From NCBI GenBank assembly GCA_946406145.1, contig CAMJJL010000007.1, positions 1-55,029 of the forward strand: 55,029 bases of DNA, written 5' to 3'. Below the pieces are notes generated by a model. The model searched no databases. It saw only the letters and a program-made list of their open reading frames with translations, and was not told where the DNA came from. A program made the translations under genes and the position numbers. Positions 17,014 through 27,000 of the stretch are shown here, in pieces; the stretch's first letter is position 1; each line of letters opens with the position of its first letter. Source of the DNA: an uncultured Clostridia bacterium. GTDB taxonomy: Bacteria > Bacillota > Clostridia > Oscillospirales > Acutalibacteraceae.

Positions 17014-19077
17014 ATGAAGAAAGATCAATCATCCTCCGATAACAACCAAAAATCGAATAAAATGCCTAAGGAAAAAAAGACGTTCTCGCTATTTGCGCGA
17101 ATCAGTCTTTTGATGCTGCTGATCATCCTGATCCTCGACGGCGTTGTGCTGATGCTGACCTATAAGATCTCTTATGAGAACAATCTGAAGATCTTTGAGG
17201 ATCAGCTGCGCGGCGCCGCAAAGGCAACCGTGCATTACTGTGAAACGTATAACGTCTATGATGACAAAACCGATTCGGAGATCGTCGACCCACTGTTTGA
17301 CAATATCTGCGATCTGTTCAATGTCACCTATATTTACGTGGTCGAGCCGAATATCGATACCCGCTCCGAGACCTATCTGGAGATTGCGTTCGGCGATGAC
17401 GCGTCCGAGAAGGCAAAGCAGACCCGATCAAGAGGTGTGACCGTATCCGGCACGCTCAATGACGCTGAGATCGAAGCCTACAACGGCAACACTGACGGCG
17501 TGATCCTGCACGAGGTGACCCAGTTCGATGACGCCCTGATCTGTTATATGCCGTGTACGCGTTATGTGGACATGGATACAGGGCAATTCGTTCAGTATAA
17601 AAAGCCCTTGATCGTCGGTTCGGAGATCTCCGTCCAACGGGTCAACGCCCGATTTGAAACACGATTCATCCAGATCGTGATCCTGACCTTGTCGGTCACG
17701 CTGGTGATCACAGGCGCGTTCGCGATCCTGTTGTATTTCAAGGTCACCAAGCCGCTCCGCCTGATCAGCGACCGTATGAGCCGCTTTGTTACCGACCGCA
17801 AGAAGGAGATCAACAAGCTGGAGGAAAAGGGCAGCAGTGAGTTCGTGCAGATGTCCCGTTCCTTCAACACGATGACCGATGAGATCAACACCTACATCGA
17901 CGATATCCAGGAGCTGAACCGTGAGCGGCATATGCAGGAGGCGGAGCTGGATATCGCGCGTCAGATCCAAAAGGGCCTGCTCAAGCCCGAGCGCGCCGAT
18001 ATCGCTACCGCAGAGATCCACGGCCATATGTACCCTGCCAGGAACGTCGGCGGCGATCTGTATGACTACTGTCAGCTTGACGACGGCAGAACCTTTGTCG
18101 CGATCGCCGATGTATCGGGCAAGGGAATCTCGGCGTCGCTGTTCATGTCGCGCGCGATCACCCTGCTGCACCTGTACGCGCAGATGAACTACACGCCTTC
18201 GAGGATCCTCGAGGAGTATAACAACATCCTCGCTTCCCAGAACCCCAACGGCTTGTTCATCACCACCTTCATCGCGATCTGGAATCCCGTAAAGGGAGAG
18301 TTGATCTACTCGAACGCCGGTCACAACATCCCGTATGTCCTGTCCGACAGGCTGATCTCTCTCGATCAGGCACACGGCGTAGCAGCAGGCTTGTTCGAGG
18401 GCGAGACTTATGAGGAAGCTCTGATCAAGCTCAAACCGGGGGACACCCTGTTCCTCTACACCGACGGCGTGAATGAGGCGAAGAACGCCGAAGGCGCGTT
18501 CTATTCGACCGAACGTCTGGAAGAGAAGCTCTCCGGCTGTATCGAGGCAAATGCGCCCGATACGATGCATGCGATCCTCAGCGATCTGCACGATTTTGTG
18601 CGCGAGGCGGAGCAGAATGACGATATCACCATGCTGACGATGAAGATCAAGGAGCCCCCGAAGGAAACCGTTCTCCGGCTGAGATCCTACATCGAACAGC
18701 TCCCGACAGTCAAACAATCAATCTTTGCACAGCCTCTATGCGAGGATCTCAAGCGGACGATCTATCTCGCCGCGGAGGAGATCTTTGTCAACATCTGCTC
18801 GTATGCCTACGATAAGCCCGGTGACGTGACGATGAAGCTGCTGTGCTCCGACAACACCGTGGAGCTGATCTTCATCGACGGCGGCAAGCCCTTTGATCCG
18901 ACAAAGGACGTGCTCAATATCGAGGACTACGATCACGAGCACGCGATCGGCGGACTGGGACGTTACCTGGCGTTTTCGATCGCCGGGAGCTATCATTATG
19001 AATATGCCGATGAAAAAAACATCTTATCGCTGACTTTCAGCAGGGAGGAACAAGATGACGATCAAAAAGACGCTTGA
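17014..19077 (+). CDS. Membrane SpoIIE/PP2C phosphatase fused to an RsbW-like ATPase
   Basis: A 687-residue sensor: cytosolic head, membrane helix (about 29-49), extracellular sensor (50-215), second helix (217-242), HAMP and coiled coil (243-315), PP2C/SpoIIE phosphatase (about 320-530; NVGGDLYD, DVSGKGISASLFM, NDDITML), and a C-terminal GHKL ATPase (about 545-685; N box LAAEEIFVNICSYAY, G1 FIDGGKPFDP). In partner switching the phosphatase would dephosphorylate a STAS partner and the ATPase would bind or phosphorylate it, so opposing activities sit on one chain. Start ATG follows AGGTGAG, 4 bases after the MATE stop. Its end overlaps the next STAS gene by 23 bases, suggesting translational coupling with its likely substrate. 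Confidence 0.9.
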   Translation: MKKDQSSSDNNQKSNKMPKEKKTFSLFARISLLMLLIILILDGVVLMLTYKISYENNLKIFEDQLRGAAKATVHYCETYNVYDDKTDSEIVDPLFDNICDLFNVTYIYVVEPNIDTRSETYLEIAFGDDASEKAKQTRSRGVTVSGTLNDAEIEAYNGNTDGVILHEVTQFDDALICYMPCTRYVDMDTGQFVQYKKPLIVGSEISVQRVNARFETRFIQIVILTLSVTLVITGAFAILLYFKVTKPLRLISDRMSRFVTDRKKEINKLEEKGSSEFVQMSRSFNTMTDEINTYIDDIQELNRERHMQEAELDIARQIQKGLLKPERADIATAEIHGHMYPARNVGGDLYDYCQLDDGRTFVAIADVSGKGISASLFMSRAITLLHLYAQMNYTPSRILEEYNNILASQNPNGLFITTFIAIWNPVKGELIYSNAGHNIPYVLSDRLISLDQAHGVAAGLFEGETYEEALIKLKPGDTLFLYTDGVNEAKNAEGAFYSTERLEEKLSGCIEANAPDTMHAILSDLHDFVREAEQNDDITMLTMKIKEPPKETVLRLRSYIEQLPTVKQSIFAQPLCEDLKRTIYLAAEEIFVNICSYAYDKPGDVTMKLLCSDNTVELIFIDGGKPFDPTKDVLNIEDYDHEHAIGGLGRYLAFSIAGSYHYEYADEKNILSLTFSREEQDDDQKDA

Positions 19078-19357
19078 CGCGGATACCCTGACCGTGACAG
19101 TGGAGGGCTGGCTCGATACCATGACCTCGCCCGAATTCCATAGAGAGGTCGCCGATTTGGAGGGCGCGAGAAACGTCGTCCTCGATTTCGGGAAGGTGGA
19201 GTATATCTCCTCGGCGGGACTCAGAGAGACGGTCGCTCTGTACCGTACCGTTTCCGCGAAGGGCGGCACATTTTCCGTCCGCAAGGTCGCGCCCAAGGTG
19301 ATGGATGTTTTCACCTTGACCGGCTTTGATAAAAAATTTGAGATACGCGCCGACTGA
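19055..19357 (+). CDS. STAS-domain anti-sigma factor antagonist
   Basis: A 100-residue single STAS domain with the phosphorylatable motif VEYISSAGLRETV (about residues 48-60). The ATG at 19055 follows AGGGAGGAACAAG and lies within the end of the phosphatase-ATPase gene, a coupling typical of antagonist/kinase pairs. The direct partner is most likely the neighbouring phosphatase-ATPase or the MATE-ATPase. It resembles the two other STAS proteins of the window, consistent with duplication of the module. Confidence 0.9.
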   Translation: MTIKKTLDADTLTVTVEGWLDTMTSPEFHREVADLEGARNVVLDFGKVEYISSAGLRETVALYRTVSAKGGTFSVRKVAPKVMDVFTLTGFDKKFEIRAD

Positions 19358-19415
19358 CCGGTTTACGTATAATTTCCGCTTTCTGCGGTAATATAATAAT
19401 AATGGAGGAATGACT

Positions 19416-19952
19416 ATGTCAAAATACGCAGGAACCCAAACCGAAAAGAATCTGGAAGCCGCCTTCGCAGGCGAATCCCAGGCACGCAATAAATATACCT
19501 ACTTTGCTTCCGTCGCCAAGAAAGAGGGCTATGAGCAGATCGCCTCTCTCTTTTTAAAGACCGCGGACAATGAGAAGGAACACGCAAAAATGTGGTTCAA
19601 GGAGCTCGAGGGCATCGGCTCGACCGCCGATAACCTGAAAGCCGCCGCCGAGGGTGAGAACTACGAGTGGACGGATATGTATGAGGGCTTTGCCAAAACC
19701 GCCGAGGAAGAGGGCTTCCATGAGCTGGCGGCAAAATTCCGACTGGTTGCCGCGATCGAAAAGCACCACGAGGAACGCTATCGCGCCCTGCTGAACAACG
19801 TCGAGACCGCGCAGGTATTCGAGAAGAGCGAGGTCAAGGTATGGGAATGCCGCAACTGCGGTCACATCGTCGTCGGCACCAAAGCACCCGATGTATGTCC
19901 CACCTGCAACCATCCGCAGAGCTACTTTGAGATCAACGCGGAAAACTATTGA
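19416..19952 (+). CDS. Rubrerythrin
   Basis: Rubrerythrin is a cytosolic diiron peroxidase that protects anaerobes from peroxide. The 178-residue protein has the four-helix ferritin-like domain with the Glu/His ligands in [24 protein letters not shown] and EKHHEERY, and a C-terminal rubredoxin-type iron site with CRNCG and CPTCN. The ATG at 19416 is chosen because GGAGG lies 7 bases before it; the ATG at 19410 would be only one base from it. It starts 58 bases after the STAS gene, either as the last gene of the NRPS operon or from its own promoter; a strong terminator follows. Confidence 0.95.
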   Translation: MSKYAGTQTEKNLEAAFAGESQARNKYTYFASVAKKEGYEQIASLFLKTADNEKEHAKMWFKELEGIGSTADNLKAAAEGENYEWTDMYEGFAKTAEEEGFHELAAKFRLVAAIEKHHEERYRALLNNVETAQVFEKSEVKVWECRNCGHIVVGTKAPDVCPTCNHPQSYFEINAENY

Positions 19953-19968
19953 TCGATACGCTCAAATC

Positions 19969-20010
19969 AAAAAGCCAAGGTGACAGCCTGATGACTGTCC
20001 CTTGGCTTTT
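19969..20010 (+). terminator. Strong rho-independent terminator after rubrerythrin
   Basis: AAAAGCCAAGG plus GACAG pairs with CTGTC plus CCTTGGCTTTT (one bulged T), giving a stem of about 15 bp, followed by T residues. It closes the first, NRPS-containing transcription unit. The rest of the gap to 20453 contains the next promoter and otherwise nothing I can assign. Confidence 0.9.
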
Positions 20011-20280
20011 CTGCTGTCCGGTCACTTCTTGATCCGGCGTTTTGTATCCGGCACAACTGTCATATGACCGATCAACGATACGGCGCGAGCGTCGGTAATA
20101 TCCAACGCGATCGATCATCACAAAGGAGGATGGAGTCCGTCTTTGTCCCCTTTTCTGTGCGCCGAAGGAATCGTACGATTTTCAAAAAACAGAAGAACAC
20201 ACGATCGATCTCTATGATCAAAAATATAGTGAAAGACGGCGAAAAGTGTTCGGCTGATAAAAAAACATAGCGTTCGAGTG

Positions 20281-20309
20281 TTGCAAAGGGGCGAAAGATA
20301 TGGTATGAT
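20281..20309 (+). promoter_or_regulatory. Sigma-A promoter of the second partner-switching operon
   Basis: TTGCAA (20281-20286) and TATGAT (20304-20309) with a 17-base spacer, leaving a leader of about 140 bases before the STAS start. The AGTGTTGCAAA around the -35 is identical to that of the NRPS operon promoter, which argues for common regulation. Confidence 0.7.
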
Positions 20310-20453
20310 AAAATGCGGTTATATATGATCAGTTATATCAAATCAGTGCTTGTTGATCAATGACAAAAACCTATTGTAGCGGTTTTACTGTCGACACGCT
20401 GCTGTTGATATGACAAACCCTGATCTCAATTCATATTTAGGAGGAATCATCTG

Positions 20454-20750
20454 ATGACGATCACAAAAACACAGGAAGGCGCCAAGCTCACGGTTGCCAT
20501 CGAAGGCGAACTGAACACCAACACCGCTCCCGAACTGGAAAAGGAATTTGAAACCTGTCTGGACGGGATCACCTCACTGGTGATCGACGCGCAAAAGCTG
20601 GATTACATCTCCAGCGCGGGTCTGCGCGCGCTGTTCGGCGCTGCCGAGGTCATGCAGGAAAACGGTGACATGTGCGTCATCAACGCGAATGATGAAGTCA
20701 GGAATATCTTTGAAGTAACAGGCTTTGTTGATATTATCGATGTAAAATGA
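20454..20750 (+). CDS. STAS-domain anti-sigma factor antagonist
   Basis: A 98-residue STAS protein with the usual fold signature and phosphorylation motif LDYISSAGLRALF. The ATG follows TAGGAGGAATCATCTG. Its stop codon overlaps the start of the RsbW-like ATPase gene (ATGA), the classical arrangement of an antagonist and its kinase, so these two are very likely direct partners. Third STAS gene of the window. Confidence 0.9.
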   Translation: MTITKTQEGAKLTVAIEGELNTNTAPELEKEFETCLDGITSLVIDAQKLDYISSAGLRALFGAAEVMQENGDMCVINANDEVRNIFEVTGFVDIIDVK

Positions 20751-21178
20751 AAAGCTTAGAGATACCTGCCGAAAAAGCAAGGCTGACCGAGGTGCTCGAC
20801 TTTGTCCTTGATTACGCCGGGCGGCTCGGATTTGAGAAAAAGGAGCTTTTTCAGCTGAAGGTCTGTACCGAAGAGATATTCGTCAACGTCGCGAGCTACG
20901 CGTACGCGCCCGATACGGGGCTGATCACCGTGACCGCGGACGGAACGGAAGATCCGCTGTCGGTCACACTGTCGTTCATCGACAGCGGTACGCCCTTTGA
21001 CCCTCTCTCGAAGCCCGATCCCGAAAAGAACCGTCCCTTCTCACAGGCGAAAAAGGGCGGACTCGGGATATTCATCACCAAGAGGATGATGGACGAGGTC
21101 CGCTATGCGTATCAAGACGGCAGAAACATCCTGACGATCAAAAAAACCATTCCACCAACGGAGAACGCCCATGAGTAA
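20747..21178 (+). CDS. RsbW/SpoIIAB-like ATP-binding anti-sigma/serine kinase
   Basis: A 143-residue stand-alone GHKL ATPase. The N box CTEEIFVNVASYAY, G1 box FIDSGTPFDP and G2 segment GGLGIFITKRMMDEV are all present. Family members phosphorylate a STAS antagonist and, when free, bind a sigma factor or another target. No sigma factor gene lies nearby, so the target is unknown and may be encoded elsewhere or be a transporter in this cluster. It overlaps the STAS gene by 4 bases and the following phosphatase gene by 8. Confidence 0.9.
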   Translation: MKSLEIPAEKARLTEVLDFVLDYAGRLGFEKKELFQLKVCTEEIFVNVASYAYAPDTGLITVTADGTEDPLSVTLSFIDSGTPFDPLSKPDPEKNRPFSQAKKGGLGIFITKRMMDEVRYAYQDGRNILTIKKTIPPTENAHE

Positions 21179-22805
21179 TGCACCGAAGAAAAAAAGAAAA
21201 AAGCTGACGACTAAGGCGATACTCGGATTGATCTTCGTTCTCCTGTTCATCGTTGTTTTTGTCTGTATCGGTATCACGTGGCGTTACATCGACGACTTTG
21301 ATGACAGTCACTACGGCACCGCCTTTACACTGACGCACACCACGTCCGAGTATATCGACGGTGACAAGGCGGCCGCGTATTACGAGAACGGAGAGACGGA
21401 CGACTACTACCGGCAGGTGCAGGATTTTCTGCAGCTGATGCGCTCGGAGGGCGATCTCGATCGCCTGTATGTTTTTGTTCCGACGGAGAATGAGTGTGTG
21501 ACTCTTTGGAGCACCGACAGCTCCGAGTCGAACGCGCTGGGCGTTCGTCAGCCGTTAGAGGGAGAATTCAAGGAAATTGCGATGAATGCCTTTTCGGGCA
21601 ATTCCGATAACGTCGGGAATAACGTTCATTTCAGCGACCGTAACAGCAACAAGCTGGTCGTGACCTCGTTTGCGCCGATTCTTGACAAAAGCGGCAAGCC
21701 GGTCGCGTTGGTCGCCGCCGAGTTCAAGGGCGAGAGCATCTTCATCAAGATCATAGAGTTCAACCTCGCCACGCTGGGGATTGTACTCGTATCCAGCATC
21801 ATCCCGATCATCATCTTCTACAGAAAGACCAAAAAAGGCGTGCTGATGCCGATCAAGCAGCTGAATTCCGCTGCGAAGCAAATGGTGGGAGATCTGGAGT
21901 CGGAGAAGGTCATCTCACCGGATATCCATACCGGCGACGAGATCGAGGAACTCTCCGATTCGTTTGAGCAAATGAACGTGGAGCTGCGCGATTATATCAG
22001 ACAGCTCAGATTAGCGACCGCCGAAAAAGAGCGGATCGGCGCTGAGCTGAATATGGCGAAGGATATCCAGGAGGCTCAGCTCCCGAATACCTTTCCTGCG
22101 TTCCCCGACAGGAAGGAATTTGACATCTACGCGTCGATGACGCCTGCAAAGGAGGTCGGCGGAGATTTCTTTGATTTCTTCTTTGTCGATGACGATCACC
22201 TCGCGATGGTGATCGCCGATGTCTCCGGCAAGGGGATCCCAGCGTCACTGTTCATGATGATCTCAAAGATCCTGATCAAAAACCGGCTCAAGGCGGGGGA
22301 CAGCCCCTCTGCCGCGCTGGAAAGGGTCAACAACCAGTTGATCGAAAACAACATCAAGCCCAAGCAGTTCGTCACCGTATGGCTGGCTGTGCTGGAGCTT
22401 TCAACGGGTAAGGGCAAGGCGGCGAACGCCGGCCATGAGCATCCCGTTCTCAAACGGGCCGACAGCGCCTATGAGCTCGTCGAGTACAGGCATTCACCGC
22501 CCGTATCACTGGTCAGGAAGATGCGGTTCCGTGAGCACGATTTCGAGATGCGCCCGGGCGACAGGCTGTTTGTCTATACGGACGGCGTCGCCGAAGCGAT
22601 GAACAAGGATCGTGAGCTGTTCGGCACAGACCGTCTGCTTACGGTTTTGAACAGCGATCGGAACGCTTCTCCGCAGCAGGTGCTGGAGAACGTTACCAAC
22701 GGGATCAACGCCTTTGTCGGAGACGCCGAGCAGTTTGACGATATTACGATGCTCAGCTTTGCGTATTACGGCTGTGACGGCGACAACACCGATCCGAATG
22801 AATAA
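21171..22805 (+). CDS. Membrane SpoIIE/PP2C phosphatase with HAMP domain
   Basis: A 544-residue sensor phosphatase: basic N-terminus, membrane helix (about 15-37), extracellular sensor domain (about 38-195), second helix (about 197-220), HAMP (222-275), coiled coil, and PP2C/SpoIIE phosphatase (about 300-535) with EVGGDFFDFF, DVSGKGIPASLFMM and FDDITML metal-binding motifs. It should dephosphorylate the STAS protein of the same operon in response to an external signal. Unlike the first phosphatase it lacks a C-terminal ATPase; the ATPase is supplied by the preceding gene, whose end it overlaps by 8 bases. Confidence 0.92.
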   Translation: MSNAPKKKRKKLTTKAILGLIFVLLFIVVFVCIGITWRYIDDFDDSHYGTAFTLTHTTSEYIDGDKAAAYYENGETDDYYRQVQDFLQLMRSEGDLDRLYVFVPTENECVTLWSTDSSESNALGVRQPLEGEFKEIAMNAFSGNSDNVGNNVHFSDRNSNKLVVTSFAPILDKSGKPVALVAAEFKGESIFIKIIEFNLATLGIVLVSSIIPIIIFYRKTKKGVLMPIKQLNSAAKQMVGDLESEKVISPDIHTGDEIEELSDSFEQMNVELRDYIRQLRLATAEKERIGAELNMAKDIQEAQLPNTFPAFPDRKEFDIYASMTPAKEVGGDFFDFFFVDDDHLAMVIADVSGKGIPASLFMMISKILIKNRLKAGDSPSAALERVNNQLIENNIKPKQFVTVWLAVLELSTGKGKAANAGHEHPVLKRADSAYELVEYRHSPPVSLVRKMRFREHDFEMRPGDRLFVYTDGVAEAMNKDRELFGTDRLLTVLNSDRNASPQQVLENVTNGINAFVGDAEQFDDITMLSFAYYGCDGDNTDPNE

Positions 22806-22835
22806 TCAAACAAAACTTCCGGGAGGATAGAGAAA

Positions 22836-24056
22836 ATGGCAGAAAACAAACGATTCGCAAAAGCGTCGTGGGCGATCATGGCGCAGCTGCTCAAGGTAGA
22901 AAACCTGGAGGAGGCGCTGTCGGGCAGCTTAGAGATCATCGTCAAAACGCTCAACAGTGAGGCAGGGGCAATCTGGCTCCTCGATCAAAAGACCGACAGG
23001 CTCTCGCCCGTATTCCATATCGGTCCGGCTGATATCTCCAACATCAGCGTGGAGAACGGTTTGGGCATCGAGGGTATCGTGACCCAGACGGGTAAATCGA
23101 TGTTCGTAGAAGACGCCGCGTCAGATCCCCGTTTTGACGGCACTGTTTTTGACGACAACGATCTTGTCACCAAGACGATGATCTGCGTACCGCTCAACAA
23201 CACCCATGATATCATCGGCTGCGTGCAGATCGTCAACAAGCTCGACGGCTCGCTCTATGACGAAGAGGAAATGCAGCTCTGTGAGCGCATGGCTTCTCTC
23301 GCGGCGATCACGATCGATGAGAAAGGGTTGATCGTCGATCTGGAGGAGAAGAAAGAGCTTCTCGCGACCCTGCGCAATATCACCAAGGAATTCCAGACCG
23401 GTGATACCACCCTCAAGGTGTTGAAGGGTATCAACCTCGATATTTACAAGAACGAGTTCATCGTCGTACTCGGTGAATCCGGCTGCGGTAAATCCACGAT
23501 GATGAACATCGTCGGCGGCATGGATTTCCTGACCTCAGGTGAGCTGACGATCGAGGGCAAGGATTTCTCTCATCCCTCCGATGACGAGCTGACCAAATAC
23601 CGCCGCGACTACATCGGCTTTATCTTCCAGTCCTATAACCTGATGCCTAACCTGACGGCGCTCGAGAACGTGGAGTTCATCGCCGAGCTGGCGGAGGATC
23701 CGATGTCCTCCAAGGAGGCGCTCGCCAAGGTCAATATGGCACAGCGCGAGAACAACTATCCCGGTCAGATGTCGGGCGGTCAGCAGCAGCGCGTCTCCAT
23801 CGCGCGCGCGATCGTCAAAAGACCTAAGCTGATCCTCGCCGACGAGCCTACCGCCGCGCTGGACTACACCACCAGTATCGAGGTGCTCCATACCATCGAG
23901 GACATCGTCAAGACCCAGGGCACGACCGTCATGATGATCACGCATAACGTCGAGATCGCCAAGATGGCGGATCGTGTTGTCAAAGTCCGTAACGGTAAGA
24001 TCGCTTCCATCAAGAAAAATATGCATCCTCTTCACGCCGAAGATCTGATCTGGTAA
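22836..24056 (+). CDS. GAF domain-ABC ATPase fusion
   Basis: A 406-residue protein joining a GAF sensor domain (about 20-165) by a short coiled linker to an ABC ATPase of the LolD/MacB type (about 180-400). ATPase motifs: Walker A GESGCGKST, Q-loop FIFQSYNLMP, signature MSGGQQQR, Walker B LILADEPTA and the H-loop ITHN. GAF domains bind small ligands; on an ABC ATPase such a domain could gate export by a cytosolic signal. The ATG follows GGGAGG. It lies 31 bases after the phosphatase gene and 19 before the large permease, which is its obvious membrane partner. Confidence 0.92.
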   Translation: MAENKRFAKASWAIMAQLLKVENLEEALSGSLEIIVKTLNSEAGAIWLLDQKTDRLSPVFHIGPADISNISVENGLGIEGIVTQTGKSMFVEDAASDPRFDGTVFDDNDLVTKTMICVPLNNTHDIIGCVQIVNKLDGSLYDEEEMQLCERMASLAAITIDEKGLIVDLEEKKELLATLRNITKEFQTGDTTLKVLKGINLDIYKNEFIVVLGESGCGKSTMMNIVGGMDFLTSGELTIEGKDFSHPSDDELTKYRRDYIGFIFQSYNLMPNLTALENVEFIAELAEDPMSSKEALAKVNMAQRENNYPGQMSGGQQQRVSIARAIVKRPKLILADEPTAALDYTTSIEVLHTIEDIVKTQGTTVMMITHNVEIAKMADRVVKVRNGKIASIKKNMHPLHAEDLIW

Positions 24057-24075
24057 GGCAGGAAAGGGGTTCATT

Positions 24076-27000
24076 ATGAAGAAAACACAGGTCAAGGACG
24101 CAACGCGCAATATCAAAAAGAATCTGCTCTCGTGGATCTCCGTTGTCTTTATCGCGGCAATGGCGGCGTCGTCCTATCTCGGCATCTGTTATTCCGCCGC
24201 CTCGATGCGTTCCGCAGGCGACAGCTTTTATCAAAGAACGTCCTTTAGGGATTTTGAGGTCACATCGTCCCTGCTCCTGACGAACGCGGATATCGACGCG
24301 CTGAAGGCGGATGAGGACGTCAAGGATGTCGAAGGCATCTATTTTGCGAACGCAAAGGTCAGCAGCGGCGATATCCACGAGAATGTCAACGTCGTCTCTG
24401 TCAGCGATAGGATCAATGTACCCGAGATCGCCGAGGGCAGTCTGCCGCAAAAGGCGGATGAATGCGCGGTCGAGCAGACCATCGCGGAAAAGCTCGGTTA
24501 CGCGGTCGGAGATACGCTCACCGCCGCTGACGACAGCGGTGACACACCCAAGTTCTTGAAGGGCAAGGCGTATAAGATCACGGGTATCGTTCAGCATCCC
24601 GATCACCTCGCAAAGCCCGATTTCGCTCCCGGCAACCGCTATATTCTGGTCACGCCCGACGCGTTTGACGAGGAACAGCTCGACGGCTGCTTTATGAGAG
24701 CGGAGGTCGTCCTCAAATCTACCGAGGGCATGAGCCGTTTCAGCGACGAGTATAAGAAGAAAACGGACGCCGCCAAGGATCGCCTCAATGAGATCGCTGA
24801 TGAACGATCGGCGCTCCGTACCGCCGAGATCAAGGATAAATATCAGAAAGAGATCGACGACGGTCAGAAGAAGCTCGACGAAGCGAAGGAAAAGCTGGAT
24901 GACGGCAAGACCGCGCTTGACGAGGGCAAAGATAAGATCAGCGAGAATGAGGATAAGCTCAAGGACGCGAAAAGTCAGCTTGACAGCGGCAAGCAAACGC
25001 TGGACAGCTCCAAGTCCAAGCTGGACAGCGCTCAATCCACGCTGAGCAGCTCCGGGGACAAGCTGGACGCGGCGCATAATGAGCTTTATAACTCGAGTAA
25101 AAAATTGTCTTCCGCGAAAGCCGAGCTTGACGCCAACAAGAAGAAGCTCGACGCGGCAAAGGGAGAGCTTGACGCCAATAAGCAGAAGCTCGACGCCGCC
25201 GAAGCGGATCTCAGCTCCGCAAAGGAGGTGCTCGACGCAGCCGAACAGGCGCTTGCCGAAGCGAAAAGCGCTACTCCCGAAGAGCTCGCCGAGCTGACGC
25301 CCGAGGAGCTGGAGGTGTATGAAGCGATCGTAGCGGCCGCCGAAGAGCTCTATCAAGAGGGCTTAGCCGCGTATAACGAGGGCAAGCAGCAGTTCGACGC
25401 AGGCAAGGCAAAGTACGACAGCGCGCTGGCTCAATACAACAGCAGCAAAGCCAAGTACGACAGCGCTGTTGCGCAGTACGAGAACGGCATAGCGCAGTAT
25501 AAAGCCGGTACAGAAGAGTATAACTCGGGTCTGGCGCAGTATGAGGCAGGACTTTCGGAATATAACAGCGGCAAGGCGCAATATGACGAAGGCGTTGCAA
25601 CCTACAATACGAATAAGCAAAAATACGAAGACGGCGTCAAGGCGCTCGAAGAGGGCAAAACGACGCTCACCGATAAAGAGAAAGAGTACAACGACGGCTT
25701 AGAGGAGTATCAAAAGAATGTCGATAAGCTGGAGGACGCAAAGAAGGCTCTCTCCGAGCTCAAGGACTGCAGCTGGTTTGTCTTTGACGTAGGCTCAAAC
25801 GGCGGCTATATGCACCTTTCCCTGTCGGCGAAGAGTATCTCCAACCTGAGCGTCACCTTCTCACTGTTCTTTGTCGTTATCGCGGCGCTCGTCATCTACA
25901 CGACGATCAAGCGTATTGTTGACGAGCAGAGGAAGCTGGTCGGCACAGTCAAGGCACTCGGCTTCTTTAACAGCGAGATTTTAGGAAAATATCTTGTATT
26001 CGGTATCAGCGCGACCATCGTCGGCGCTTTGATCGGTATCCTTGCCGGATACTTTGTGATCCAGGGCGTGGTGCTCAACTCCTACGGCAACATGTATGTG
26101 ATCGGACAGATCCCACCGGGAATCCTTGTCGGCACCTCTGTGATCGCCGTCGGTCTGGCGATCGTGCTTGCCATCGTGGCTGTCACGATCTCCTGTAAGA
26201 GCCTGATGCGCTCCACCGCAATGGATCTGATGAGAGAAAAACAGCCCAAGGCATGGAAGAGCTCCAAGAATTCCAAAAGCGGTACCAGCCTGTATTCCAG
26301 ACTGATCCTCCGCAATATGCGTTCCGATCTGCCTCGCGTCATCGTGACGACCGTCAGCGTCGCAGGATGCTGCGCGCTGTTGGTGATCGGCTTTACCCTG
26401 CGCGGCAGCGTCAGCAGTGTCGCCGATAAGCAGTACGGCGATATCGTGAAATATGATGAAAGACTGACCTTTAACGCCGCAACATCCGATCGTGTTGAGG
26501 AAGAGATCGAAGCGATCCTTGATGACGCCGGCACTACCTACGTCAAGGCACAATCAGGCTTGCGCGCGTTCAAGGCGGGCAATGACGTAGAGTACACCGA
26601 CCTGATCTGCGGCGATATGGATGCGCTGTCCGAATTCTACAACTTCAAGATGTGGAAGAAGGATACGGGTCTCCCGAGTGACGCGGACGGCGTATTCATC
26701 CAGTCCAGAACCACCGAGACCTCGGGCAAGAACGAGGGCGACGATATCATCATCTACGACGGCACCATGGCGCCGAATGACGTCAAAGTCGCAGGCGTAT
26801 TCAACAACTACATGGGTCGCAACATGATCATGAACGAAGCGTCCTATGAGAAGTATTTCGGTGAAAAACCCGAGATGAACACGTATTTCCTGTATCTGAA
26901 CGGCGCCGATAAGGAGAAGCTGGTCGAAAAGCTCGATCAGGTCAAGGGCTACGAGAGCCTTTCTCCCGCCGCTGACGAAAGAGGTAAGCTGGAGCTCGTG

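Noticed and set aside
20064..20270. 68-codon open frame in the gap between rubrerythrin and the third STAS gene
   Set aside because: No ribosome site, no family resemblance and a low-complexity basic product; the gap is better explained by terminator plus promoter.
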